Source: Culex pipiens pallens (taxonomy: Eukaryota > Arthropoda > Insecta > Diptera > Culicidae). Taken from it: a stretch of DNA of 64,000 nt. The notes under the pieces are model-generated. The model was not told the DNA's origin. It searched no databases and worked only from the letters and a program-made list of their open reading frames with translations. Made by a program: the position numbers and the translations under genes. Each line of letters begins with the position of its first letter. Position 1 is the stretch's first letter. Where the stretch lies: positions 44,517,230 to 44,581,229 of the forward strand of contig NC_068939.1 in assembly GCF_016801865.2 (NCBI RefSeq). Direction: 5' to 3'. Below are positions 1 to 8,584 of the stretch, in pieces.

Positions 1-102
1 AAAGAACTAAAAGAAAAAGAAGTGTCAAATGCGAAATATTTCAACGGTGCAGCGCTGCCAGATTTGAGGGCTTTTGTTAATTTGATTTGCACTGGTAAAC
101 AG
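1..102. other. AT-rich flank, nothing recognised
   Basis: Short AT-rich sequence before the first palindromic element. No reading frame or repeat structure is visible. Confidence 0.5.
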
Positions 103-404
103 CATTACACTTTTTTCAGTTCACTTTTACACACTAGTATGGGATTTTTCAGTTCTTGAGTTTTTTTTTGAAAAGGTCCAATAAACCAAAATTTCAGTTT
201 TTGTTTTTTAGGTGTTTTTCAATACCCCTGACCCAAGGCGGTTTTAAAAACACCCAAAAAGCAAAAACTGGAAATTTGGTTTATTGGACCTTTTCAAAAA
301 AAAAACTCCAGAGTTCAAGTATGATTACACACTTTCGTGTAATCATACTTGAACTGAAAAATTCTTATACAAGTGTGTAAAAGTGAACTGAATAGTGTGT
401 AATG
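103..404. mobile_element. Palindromic miniature element with a nested hairpin
   Basis: The ends CATTACAC (103-110) and GTGTAATG (397-404) open a long inverted repeat. The left arm runs to about 222 and the right arm from about 241, around a short loop. The right arm carries an extra 42-bp perfect hairpin, 313-330 against 337-354 with loop ACTTTC, that has no counterpart in the left arm. There is no coding capacity: the 74-codon frame at 156-380 is only the palindrome read through. A diverged partial relative lies at about 17290-17390. A MITE or foldback origin is inferred from structure, and I could not identify a target duplication. Confidence 0.65.
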
Positions 405-467
405 TTAATTATCAGTGGGTTAACCGCGGTGGATTTTCTTGAAATAATTCGAACTGTCAAAAATCCA

Positions 468-536
468 CCAAAGCATCTACCACATTGATCGCACAAAAAT
501 CTGTGGTAGAAAAGTATCCACCGGTAGATGCTTTGG
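468..536. repeat. Short inverted repeat around a 41-bp loop
   Basis: CCAAAGCATCTACC at 468-481 is the exact reverse complement of GGTAGATGCTTTGG at 523-536. The loop repeats parts of the arm (CTGTGGTAG). This may be the remains of a small hairpin element beside the terminal repeat of the next element. Confidence 0.5.
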
Positions 537-554
537 TTTTTGCTTTAAAATAGA

Positions 555-700
555 TTAATCCAGCTTTTTAAGCGAAAATGGCGTTCGAATAGTGAACGCC
601 CGAAATGTCAAAATAACGCAGTGGTACCACAGACAAACAGACGTGACTCTCCATACAAATAATTTTTGAAAATCATCATCCTTCATCAAACCACCAAATC
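555..700. repeat. Left inverted terminal region of an older nested element
   Basis: About 145 bp resemble, in inverted orientation, the sequence at 8585-8772. Shared stretches include TTAATCCAG, GGCGTTCGAA, GAAATGTCAAAAT and ACAGACAAACAGACG. The two copies are diverged but collinear, apart from an extra hairpin in the right copy. I read them as terminal repeats of one element later split by the 1158-3996 and 4178-8201 insertions. After removing those, about 1.35 kb remains. The exact ends and target duplication are uncertain. Confidence 0.5.
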
Positions 701-1149
701 ACGGTGACGCCAGCAGGGCCTGGTGAGCTTATGCCGAAGCGCAGCCCAAACATACCAATACAAACCCATTAATGTCATGTGTCATGTCAGTGTATGCGTG
801 AGACAATCAAGCCTTAACGATTGTAAACATCAACAGCTGATTTAAATAATGTTGTTGTTCCTTATCGTCAGTACTCGATGAAATAAAAATAAACATTAAC
901 ACCGATGGCCGAAGATGACGGCCAAACCATGCGGCAGCATCAGCAACGACGCATCACAACCGCAACGACAGAGACCAAACCACTGGTCCTCCCCGTTGCT
1001 CCCAAAAACTGTCCAACATTACTTCTCTCCCGAAACCTCTAACCATTACCAAGACCATTACACCTGATCAACAAGATACAAGATATAAGTCACGAAAACA
1101 CCAGTAGTGGCCGCCGAAATAGAAAAAAAAAATCAATTCAAATCTACCG
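701..1149. other. Interior of the older nested element, left part
   Basis: Moderately GC-rich sequence between the left terminal repeat and the 8-bp target duplication at 1150. The stretch near 700-740 resembles 8503-8550 in direct orientation (both contain GGTGAG and ATGCCGAAGC), so the element carries direct as well as inverted internal similarity. It contains a small open frame at 905-1042. Confidence 0.4.
905..1042 (+). CDS. Small hypothetical ORF in the older element (45 codons)
   Basis: ATG at 905 opens a 45-codon frame ending in TAA at 1040-1042. The product is rich in Thr, Gln, Arg and Pro, and third positions are GC-rich compared with the flanks, which is why I list it. It resembles no family I recognise. 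It lies about 110 bp left of the foldback insertion and could be an exon fragment or the start of a gene belonging to the older element. Chance is a realistic alternative at this length. Confidence 0.2.
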   Translation: MAEDDGQTMRQHQQRRITTATTETKPLVLPVAPKNCPTLLLSRNL

Positions 1150-1157
1150 GAATTTAT
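1150..1157. repeat. 8-bp target site duplication, left copy
   Basis: GAATTTAT here recurs at 3997-4004, exactly flanking the inverted ends of the 1158-3996 element. An 8-bp duplication is typical of hAT, P and a few other cut-and-paste superfamilies. Confidence 0.75.
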
Positions 1158-3996
1158 ACTGATATTACTTCAGCAGGGAAACGTTAGCAGGGAAAATTTT
1201 AGTTCTCGTATTGGCCACCAGATGGCGTCATTGAAATCCAATTTCCCTGCTCACTTCACATCGTCAGCAGGGAAAAAAATTGTGAAGACAGCAGGGAAAG
1301 TGAAATTTCCCTGCTAACGTAAATAGTTTTTTTTTAACTATAATTTTTATCGTAAATGCAATCTTTTCAACAATATATTTGCTTTGATGTATTTAAATTA
1401 GTTTTTTACGTATTTCAATGCCTTCGAATCTGAACAAATATTTTCCTGCTAACGTATCAGTTACTAAGCCAGAAGAAAATTCATAGTCATGGATCACAAA
1501 AATCGGCGTTTTCAAACCAAAATGATAATTTAAGTGTAAAATATTTTCAAATCATTGCTGTTCTTCAAGTGTTCAGCAGTGAATTCTATCATTCCGTCTA
1601 TCAACCACGTCCCTTATTATTGTGATGAGCATTTTCCTTGCGAACTTCACAGTTTTTATTTGTCACAGTTACCAAGCTTTTTGTTTTTATATTTATACAA
1701 GCTAAGGTCTATGTAGAACTATTTAAAAAATAAATTAGTAGTTTGTATTTAATTTTAGACTATAGCTTCTTCTGACATTTAAGTTTATTTCTGGCTCAGT
1801 AACTGTTACGTTATTTAGCATGAAAAATATACATCCGATAATAAAGCTTCTCCTCCATTAGCTAAATCAGGCCTGACCAACCCTTTTTGCTCAATTTTTA
1901 CATTTTTGATCGTCTAATTAACAATTGCCAACATTTTCATGATTTGTTTGATGGAATCGATTCTCATGTGACCAGCGAACATAACTTTGATAAAAGTTTT
2001 AAAAAATATTCATACTAGTCATTTTTATCTTCATTTTAAGTCGAAAATCAATCCGGCTCGCGGGCCAGTTAAAAAAAACTGAGATTAAATTGCATTAAAA
2101 TATACAAAAAATACTGATTTGATCAAATCAGCAGGAAATTGTTCAAATAATTACCGCTAACGTAAGCAGCGAAAATATAAAAAAAAAATCGTGTCGTAAA
2201 TAGTAGGCAAATTCTTAGAGATTTGGAGTTCCTTCAATAATTTCTTTACTATTAATCGCTTGACATTAGAATGTTTTTTAGAGCAATTTTACAAAAACTA
2301 TGGAACATTAAGGCCAAAACTCCTAGCGACATCAATTTGAATTATTTGAAAATTAATTATTTTTTTCTAAAGTTAAATTCGTGTCTCATAATTGATTCTT
2401 TTAACTGAAGTCACGGACGAAATAACCCTGCTTACGCGTTCCAGAATTGATTGATTTTTTTTTCAAACTGAAGTCCCAAACAAATCAAAAATGTTTTCCC
2501 TGCTAACGTAACAGTTTACTGGGCCAAGTGTTACTTCAGCAGGGAAAGCGTAGGCCACGCCCCCACAACGTTGTTAGCAGTGAAAAAAAGTGAAGTCAGC
2601 AGGGAAAAAATCTGCCTATTTTTTTATTATGTTTTCAAAACATATTAGGGCATGATATTTTTTGTGGCTTTCATGTTTTTTCAATTAGATATATTGCTTA
2701 CAAATTAATATTTTCTTGAAATTACAAAAACAGAAAAAAGTTTTTCCTGGTTCATGAGAGGAACAGCCTTCAAGAGTATCAAGGCGATATTTACAATGCG
2801 GATTCAGTGGCAATGTTATTACTTAACTAATGATAAAATGATTCATGTTAAACTACTACCTATTGGTCGATTTCCCTAAGGTGTCCATATAAGTTCGGGA
2901 AAAAATATCAAATGCAATTGAACTCTCAAACTACTGCATATGAGGTGAAAGCTTTGCCACCATACATGGCCCTGTAAAAAAACATAAATCTGCGGTCTTC
3001 ACAACTATTTGCCCTGCTGACGACGTTGTGGGTCGTTTGCGAGACGTGGCCTACGTTTTCCCTGCTGAAGTAACACTTAACTCAGTAAACTGTTACGTAA
3101 GCAGGGAAAACATTTTTGATTTGTCTGGGACTTCACTTAAAAAATTGATTCTGGGACATCTGTCTGAAAAAAAAATATAAATTTCGAAAAAAAAATAGAA
3201 ATTTAATTGTTTTAAAATAAAATTCTAATACCAAGCGATTAATGGTAAAGAAATATTTGCAAGGAAATCCAAATCTTTAAGAGTTATCCAACCAGAAAAG
3301 ATGTGATATTGTTATTTCAAACAAAATATTTTTTTGAGTTTACATTACAATCGTACTTTAATGAAAAGGTAGTAAAATGTGCTTGTGTTAAATTAAATAG
3401 ATACCTACTCATTTATTTTTTAAATAGTTCTACAGCCTGTATAAAAAAACAAAAAGCTTGGTTACTGTGAAGTTAGCAAGGAAAATGCTCATCACAATAA
3501 TAAGCCACGCCCTAATGATAGAATTCACTGCTGAACACTTGAAGAACAGGAATGATTTGAAAATATTTTACACCAACATATTTGAGTACCTTTGTATAAA
3601 AGTTTGAATGTAAATTTAAACTTAAATTATTATTTTGGTTCGAAAACGCCGATTTTTGTGATCCATGACTATGAATTTTCTTCTGGCTCAGTAACTGATA
3701 CGTTAGCAGGGAAAATATTTGTTCAGATTCAAAGGTATTCAAATACGTAAAAAAAACTAATTATACATCAAAGCAAATATATTGTTGAAAAGATTGCATT
3801 TACGATAAAAATTATAGTTAAAAAAAACTATTTACGTTAGCAGGGAAATTTCACTTTCCCTGCTGTCTTCACAATTTTTTTCCCTGCTGACGATGTGAAG
3901 TGAGCAGGGAAATTGGATTTCAATGACGCCATCTGGTGGCCAATACGAGAACTAAAATTTTCCCTGCTAACGTTTCCCTGCTCAAGTAACATCAGT
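1158..3996. mobile_element. Large foldback DNA transposon with subterminal CAGCAGGGAAA motifs
   Basis: The ends ACTGATATTACTT and AAGTAACATCAGT are inverted and flanked by 8-bp duplications. The arms pair from about 1158-2620 against 3996-2995. Matching segments include the CCACCAGATGGCG block (near 1217 and 3930), the ATTAATCGCTTG block (near 2252 and 3235) and the GTAGGCCACG block (near 2550 and 3050). The left arm has about 340 bp (roughly 1740-2190) with no counterpart in the right arm. CAGCAGGGAAA or its complement TTTCCCTGCTG, and close variants, occurs about 20 times, often next to AACGTTAGC or CTAACGT, and resembles an array of transposase-binding sites. I see no transposase frame, so it is non-autonomous. 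It inserted into the older 555-8772 element. Confidence 0.8.
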
Positions 3997-4004
3997 GAAT
4001 TTAT
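3997..4004. repeat. 8-bp target site duplication, right copy
   Basis: GAATTTAT matches 1150-1157 exactly and adjoins the inverted end ATCAGT of the foldback element. Confidence 0.75.
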
Positions 4005-4080
4005 CCCAACGATGGGCGTTTCGAAACATCCGCGGGAAACGTGTCCACGGAGTAGTTAAGTTGATACAGAATAACTGTGG

Positions 4081-4177
4081 ATGAAGATTGAGTGGCGCTC
4101 ACGATCGACGCAACATCGCCAAAATGACGACCAGCTGCAGCAATCTAAGCAGCAATTGCTCCAAGGTTGCTTCGAAG
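4081..4177 (+). pseudogene. 5' part of a small ORF interrupted by the copia insertion
   Basis: ATG at 4081 opens 32 codons plus one base, ending at the copia LTR. The product is Gln/Arg-rich and hydrophilic. With one copy of the CGAAG duplication removed, the frame continues without a stop at 8207 for another 22 codons to TAA at 8275-8277. A TAA lies two codons upstream of the ATG, so this would be a complete short frame. The function is unknown. That the frame survives across a transposon boundary is mild evidence for coding, but chance cannot be excluded. Confidence 0.3.
4173..4177. repeat. 5-bp target site duplication of the copia element, left copy
   Basis: CGAAG at 4173-4177 recurs at 8202-8206. 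A 5-bp duplication is the usual product of Ty1/copia integrase. Confidence 0.85.
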
Positions 4178-4417
4178 TGTGGAAATCTGCGCTGTCCACA
4201 TCAAGTCTGCGCACATCCTAGGCCCTTCTGGCAACCACGATGACGACGACGACGAGCTCTCCTTCTTTGACGACTCGTCGATCGTTCTCAGAACCAGTTT
4301 AGCGATCACCACGATCAGACGCGTTTTTACGAGCAATAAATGTTAGTTAGTCTTAACTGTACATTCTCGCGTTTTTCCTTCTCACTTCCGACTTCTGCTT
4401 TCCTCTGGTCGCCGATA
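4178..4417 (+). repeat. 5' LTR of the copia element (240 bp)
   Basis: Starts with TGTGGAAATC and ends with GTCGCCGATA, so the terminal dinucleotides are TG...TA rather than the usual TG...CA. It carries AATAAA at 4335-4340, a candidate polyadenylation signal. By eye it is identical to 7962-8201 over its full length. The minus-strand frame across it is not a gene. Confidence 0.93.
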
Positions 4418-4432
4418 GGTTATGGGCCCAGC
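4418..4432 (+). promoter_or_regulatory. Primer binding site for an internal initiator tRNA-Met fragment
   Basis: GGTTATGGGCCCAGC immediately follows the LTR and is complementary to the anticodon stem-loop of eukaryotic initiator tRNA(Met). Priming from a half-tRNA in this region is known for Drosophila copia and relatives. Confidence 0.85.
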
Positions 4433-4561
4433 AGAGTCGGAATAGAAGGTTCGGTTGTAAAAAGAAAAACCGCGTGGTTTTCTTTGTTCCCGCAGTGGAA
4501 GAAGTTTTTTAGAGACTATTGTTTGTCTGTGCCTTTGTGTTCCGTACCGGAAGTGAACAAA

Positions 4562-5488
4562 ATGCCGGAAAAGTTCGCCATCCAGAAGCTGAATGGCCGG
4601 AACTGGCAAACCTGGAACATCCGGATCGAAGCGCTGCTTTCCCGCGAAGACATGTGGTCCGTCGTGACGAACGCCATCCCGGTCGGGGACGCCCGGAAGC
4701 CGGAGTGGGTCGCACAGGACCGGAAGGCGCGGTCAACGATCCTGCTGTTAATTGAGGACAACCAGTTCCCGATCGTGAAGGGCAGCACCCACGCGAAGGA
4801 AGTGTACGACAAGCTGAAAGCGTACCACCTGAAAACGACTCGGTCGTTTCGAGTAAGCCTTTTGAAGAGGTTATGTTCGACGAACCTCACCGAACGCGGT
4901 GACCTTGAACAGCACGTGTTGGAGTTGGACGATTTGTTCGATCGTTTACAAGAGGCTGGCATGGACCTGGCCAGCGATGTCCGGGTGTGCATGCTGCTCC
5001 GCAGTCTGCCGTCATCGTTTGACCACCTGGTAGCGGCGCTGGACCTGCAGTCGGACAAGAACCTGACGCTGGACACGGTCAAGTCCAAGCTGTCGGACGA
5101 GTACCATCGTCGGCAGGAGCGCGATGGCGGCGGTGAGCTGAAAGTGGAAAAGGCCATGCGGTCGGCCGAGCAGTGTGAAAAAGTGTGCTACCAGTGCAAG
5201 AAGCCCGGACATTTGATGCGCAATTGTCGATTGGGCAGAAGAAGAAGTGTCACGCCAGCGAAGAAAGAAGAAAACGGCAGAGCCAAGGCGGCTCACAGTG
5301 ACGCAAAAGCGGTCGCGTTCACGGCCGGTGACGAAAGGGCTGGCTGGGTGATCGATAGCGGCGCGAGTGCACACATGACGAACGATCGGTCGATTTTCAC
5401 CTCGCTCCGAGAGTTTGCCGGCGGCTGGATCACGCTCGCCGACGGGAAGAAGAAGAAAAAAAAGAAAAAAGAAAAAAAAAAAAAATAA
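4562..5488 (+). CDS. Copia gag and start of protease, truncated by an A-rich tract
   Basis: The start chosen is the ATG at 4562. The frame is open upstream to 4340, but that part overlaps the LTR and leader. Residues 1-190 match the copia gag type, opening with a Leu-Asn-Gly-x-Asn-Trp motif, and the protein would assemble the particle around element RNA. A CX2CX4HX4C zinc knuckle lies at residues 209-222. The aspartic protease follows, with the active-site Asp-Ser-Gly at 265-267. The frame then enters the A-rich tract at about 5447, codes for lysines and stops at TAA 5486-5488. In an intact copia the frame would run on into pol, so the tract breaks the polyprotein in the middle of the protease. 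Confidence 0.88.
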   Translation: MPEKFAIQKLNGRNWQTWNIRIEALLSREDMWSVVTNAIPVGDARKPEWVAQDRKARSTILLLIEDNQFPIVKGSTHAKEVYDKLKAYHLKTTRSFRVSLLKRLCSTNLTERGDLEQHVLELDDLFDRLQEAGMDLASDVRVCMLLRSLPSSFDHLVAALDLQSDKNLTLDTVKSKLSDEYHRRQERDGGGELKVEKAMRSAEQCEKVCYQCKKPGHLMRNCRLGRRRSVTPAKKEENGRAKAAHSDAKAVAFTAGDERAGWVIDSGASAHMTNDRSIFTSLREFAGGWITLADGKKKKKKKKEKKKK

Positions 5489-5489
5489 G

Positions 5490-5547
<58 letters not shown>

Positions 5548-5569
5548 AAAAAAAAAAAAAATAAAAAAG

Positions 5570-5625
<56 letters not shown>

Positions 5626-5694
5626 AAAAAAAAAAAAAGAAAAAAAAATAAAAATTGTTTTAAATAAAAAAAATATAAAATAAAATAAAAAAAA

Positions 5695-5750
<56 letters not shown>

Positions 5751-5829
5751 AAAAAAAAGAAAAAAAAACACAAAAAAACATAAAAAAATACAAAAAAAGA
5801 AAAAAAAATACAAAAAAAGACAAAAAAAG

Positions 5830-5860
<31 letters not shown>

Positions 5861-5868
5861 AAAGAAGA
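5446..5868. repeat. A-rich tract inside the copia protease region (~420 bp)
   Basis: Almost entirely A on the plus strand, with scattered G, T and C, including an A/T-rich patch near 5649-5700. The left edge is the AAG-AAG lysine run ending the gag frame; the right edge is again AAGAAG (5862-5867) before protease sequence resumes. The displacement between frames is not a multiple of three. It could be slippage growth of a short AAG/A run, insertion of A-rich DNA, or an assembly error. The long Phe-rich minus-strand frames here are artefacts of poly(T). Confidence 0.85.
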
Positions 5869-7934
5869 CGCAAATTCTAGGTGAAGGCAGTGTTGTGTTG
5901 TTTGGCCTAGACGGCGAAGAAGATGTGGTGAAAATAGAGGTGAAAGAGGTTAAGTTTGTGCCCGGCTTGTCAACGAACTTGATATCCGTGTCCAAGCTGG
6001 CGCACAACGGCCTCAAAGTGTTCTTCGACGACGTCGGCTGCCAGATTTCGGACCCCAGCGGGCGTGTGGAGGCAACCGGAGATCGTCGTGGCGGGATGTA
6101 CTTCCTGTGCCTGGCAGAAGCATCCGCAGGGCAGCACACGGAGAGTTGCCAACACCTATGGCAGCGGCGGCTGGGCCACCGTGACTTGGCAGCTGCCGAA
6201 CGTATCAACAATGAACAGCTGGCCACCGGGATGAAAGTGCGTGACTGTGGCAATCGGTTCGTTTGCGAATGTTGTCTGGAGGGGAAATCTGTCAAAGCCC
6301 CCTTCTCGCCAGTGACCGAAAGAAATTCGACGCAGATTTTGGACATCGTGCGTACAGACTTGTGCGGCCCGATACAAATGTCAACACAAACTGTCAAGCG
6401 TTACGTCATGCACCTCATCGACGACGTCAGTCGATGCACATCGGAGGCCGTGAACAGGATCAAGGTACGGTGGACGGAGAATCGGACCGGCCGGAAGATG
6501 CAGATCAACCGTTTGGACGGAGGTAACGGATTCGACAGCAAAGAATTGAGAAAGTGCGACGCCAAGTTCATCGAGTTGAGCAACAGGAGTTCTCAAGTGG
6601 AGTTGCCAGCCGCGGGGCCGCCTGCCGTGGGGCCGCCCGCCGTCAGAGAAACAGTGGCGGGACCGCCTGCCGCGGAACGACCTGCCGCGGAAACGCCAGC
6701 TGCTGAGGAGGAGATCGAGTTGCTGCCGTGTGGGGAAAAGCTGGAAGAAGTGCCTGAAGAAGAAAATGAAGGGAACGAAACAGTGAGTGATCTTCAAGAC
6801 GCAGTTCCTGAAGAAGAGCCCGAGGATTATCCGGCACCAACCGGCGGCGCGGACGGCGCCGGCGGCGGTCGACCGAAGCGGTACATCCAGCTGCCGAAAC
6901 ATCTTGACGAGTACGAGGTCGACGTGGCATCGTGTGCGTTCGAAGATCCGGAGAACTACAAGGAAGCCATGAAGATACCCGAGTGGCGGAAGGCGATGCA
7001 GGAGTTGGCAGCACTGCCCGGCCGTACAGCGCTGGGAAAGGAGGAGCTCGTGTGCAGACTTCGGCGCAGCATTTACGGTTTGCGCCAATCCGCTCGGTGC
7101 TGGAACCGGAAACTCAACAAAGTGCTGACGAAGCTGGGGTTCAAGGCCGCGGACGCAGATCCATGTTTGTACCGGATGCAGCAAGGCGGAACAACTGTGT
7201 TGCTGCTTGTTTACGTCGACGACTTGCTCGTTGGCTCGACACGGGAGGCTGACATCGACCGGATCTTCCGGTGCCTACAGAGAGAGTTCGAGCTGACCAA
7301 CTTGGGGGGTGCCAAGCACTTCCTGGGTATGGAGGTGAAACGCGACAACGGGTGCTACAAGGTGCGGGTGAAGAACCACATTGACAAATTGCTCACGAAG
7401 TTTGGGATGGAGCAAGCGAAAACCACGAAGTCACCCATGGACCCCGGGTACCTCAAAGCCGAAGAACCGAGTACGCCCTTTGGAGACCAGACGAAGTACC
7501 GGAGCTTGGTAGGTGGACTGATGTACATCGCCTGTACTGCTAGACCGGACATTGCGGTCGGTGCGGCAATTCTTGGGCGCAAGTTCAGCGCGCCCAATGA
7601 AGTCGACTGGACCGCGGCAAAACGTGTGCTCCGGTATCTAAAAGCGACGAGGGAGTACTATCTTCGACTGGGCGGCGAGCCTGGGGAAGCACTAGTTGGG
7701 CACTCGGATGCAGACTGGGCCGGCGATCCAGGAAACAGACGCTCAACGTCCGGCTTTGTTTTCACCTTTGGAGGAGGAGCAATCTCGTGGGCAAGCCGTC
7801 AGCAACTGTGCGTCACGAAGCAGATTGCGTTGGAGTACTGTCCGACGAACCGGTTGGTAGCCGATCTCTTCACCAAGCCCCTGGGACCGTTGAAGCTTGG
7901 GCAGTTCTGCGGAACGCTCGGGCTGTTGGCGTAG
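5868..7934 (+). CDS. Copia pol fragment with in-frame internal losses
   Basis: The frame is open from the edge of the A tract to the stop at 7932-7934; residues are numbered from 5895. Residues 1-70 are the rest of the protease. 87-140 are the GAG-pre-integrase zinc region (HLWQRRLGH, then CECC). 150-220 are a shortened integrase core with the first Asp and the region of the second Asp, followed by a jump to a Pro/Ala-repeat linker (240-270). 350-390 start reverse transcriptase but skip most of fingers and palm, including the first catalytic Asp. The SIYGLRQ block (392-398) and YVDD box (440-443) are present. 601-660 are RNase H missing its middle. Against a typical copia polyprotein roughly 400 residues are absent in several pieces, yet the frame never shifts. 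Confidence 0.88.
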   Translation, partial: TQILGEGSVVLFGLDGEEDVVKIEVKEVKFVPGLSTNLISVSKLAHNGLKVFFDDVGCQISDPSGRVEATGDRRGGMYFLCLAEASAGQHTESCQHLWQRRLGHRDLAAAERINNEQLATGMKVRDCGNRFVCECCLEGKSVKAPFSPVTERNSTQILDIVRTDLCGPIQMSTQTVKRYVMHLIDDVSRCTSEAVNRIKVRWTENRTGRKMQINRLDGGNGFDSKELRKCDAKFIELSNRSSQVELPAAGPPAVGPPAVRETVAGPPAAERPAAETPAAEEEIELLPCGEKLEEVPEEENEGNETVSDLQDAVPEEEPEDYPAPTGGADGAGGGRPKRYIQLPKHLDEYEVDVASCAFEDPENYKEAMKIPEWRKAMQELAALPGRTALGKEELVCRLRRSIYGLRQSARCWNRKLNKVLTKLGFKAADADPCLYRMQQGGTTVLLLVYVDDLLVGSTREADIDRIFRCLQREFELTNLGGAKHFLGMEVKRDNGCYKVRVKNHIDKLLTKFGMEQAKTTKSPMDPGYLKAEEPSTPFGDQTKYRSLVGGLMYIACTARPDIAVGAAILGRKFSAPNEVDWTAAKRVLRYLKATREYYLRLGGEPGEALVGHSDADWAGDPGNRRSTSGFVFTFGGGAISWASRQQLCVTKQIALEYCPTNRLVADLFTKPLGPLKLGQFCGTLGLLA

Positions 7935-7952
7935 GCGTTGCTGCTGTCCATC

Positions 7953-7961
7953 GAGGAGGAG
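7953..7961 (+). promoter_or_regulatory. Polypurine tract, plus-strand primer site
   Basis: GAGGAGGAG directly precedes the 3' LTR, the position where plus-strand DNA synthesis starts in LTR retrotransposons. Confidence 0.8.
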
Positions 7962-8201
7962 TGTGGAAATCTGCGCTGTCCACATCAAGTCTGCGCACAT
8001 CCTAGGCCCTTCTGGCAACCACGATGACGACGACGACGAGCTCTCCTTCTTTGACGACTCGTCGATCGTTCTCAGAACCAGTTTAGCGATCACCACGATC
8101 AGACGCGTTTTTACGAGCAATAAATGTTAGTTAGTCTTAACTGTACATTCTCGCGTTTTTCCTTCTCACTTCCGACTTCTGCTTTCCTCTGGTCGCCGAT
8201 A
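7962..8201 (+). repeat. 3' LTR of the copia element (240 bp)
   Basis: Same length and, by eye, same sequence as 4178-4417, with AATAAA at 8119-8124. It is followed directly by the CGAAG duplication. Confidence 0.93.
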
Positions 8202-8206
8202 CGAAG
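8202..8206. repeat. 5-bp target site duplication of the copia element, right copy
   Basis: CGAAG matches 4173-4177 exactly. Confidence 0.85.
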
Positions 8207-8277
8207 GAGATGACTTCACCACACAATCTGGCTTCCTCCGTGGTAGCGGACGCCTCATCAGCAGCCTATCGGGTTAA
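8207..8277 (+). pseudogene. 3' part of the ORF interrupted by the copia insertion
   Basis: Continues the frame begun at 4081. The first two bases complete the codon whose first base is 4177, and 22 more codons follow to TAA at 8275-8277. This part is rich in Gly, Ser, Leu and Thr. No family is recognised. Confidence 0.3.
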
Positions 8278-8584
8278 TAGTGGGGCAAAGGGTATGTCTT
8301 CGCTAGTCAGCCGCTCATCTGACCGTGGTCGAAACTGCCCCAGTCTTGTCCCGCAAAGCCTGGATTGTGGATCACCGTTAGAATTTCTGAATTCTATCAT
8401 ATTTTTTTTTGTTTTCATTTGCTGCCACGTGCTCAAGCTCAACTTTACAACAACAAAAACACATTACACCTCGCATTACACACACTGAGGAAAGACGGGC
8501 GAGCTGTCACGACAGCAGCGCCATCAGCGCCGGGTGAGTGGATGCCGAAGCTAAATTGCATTTGAAATAACCGTTATGGCTCGG
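8278..8584. other. Interior of the older nested element, right part
   Basis: Complex, moderately GC-rich sequence between the interrupted frame and the right terminal repeat. The portion near 8503-8550 resembles 700-740 directly. No supported gene. Confidence 0.4.

Larger units (their letters stand above)
4005..4177. other. Interior of the older nested element, middle part
   Basis: About 170 bp of complex sequence lie between the foldback insertion and the copia LTR, continuing from 1149 on the left and into 8207 on the right once both insertions and one copy of each target duplication are removed. It contains the first 97 bases of a frame broken by the copia. Confidence 0.45.
4178..8201 (+). 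mobile_element. Ty1/copia LTR retrotransposon, recent but defective
   Basis: A complete LTR-to-LTR element of 4,024 bp. The order is 5' LTR, internal tRNA-iMet primer site, gag with zinc knuckle, start of protease, A-rich interruption, remaining pol (GAG-pre-integrase, partial integrase, partial reverse transcriptase, partial RNase H), polypurine tract and 3' LTR. Integrase ahead of reverse transcriptase places it in the copia group. The two LTRs look identical base for base, implying recent insertion. The internal losses mean it would need proteins from another copy. It sits in the older 555-8772 element and splits a small frame there. Confidence 0.93.

Noticed and set aside
1158..3996. CRISPR-like array because of repeated CAGCAGGGAAA
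   Set aside because: Repeats are irregularly spaced, in both orientations, and within a eukaryotic foldback element.
4145..4336. Minus-strand 63-codon frame, repeated at 7743-8120
   Set aside because: It is the antisense of the LTR and duplicated only because the LTR is.
5293..6397. Long minus-strand frames rich in Phe over the A tract
   Set aside because: They are poly(T) read as protein plus shadows of the copia gag and pol; no domain.
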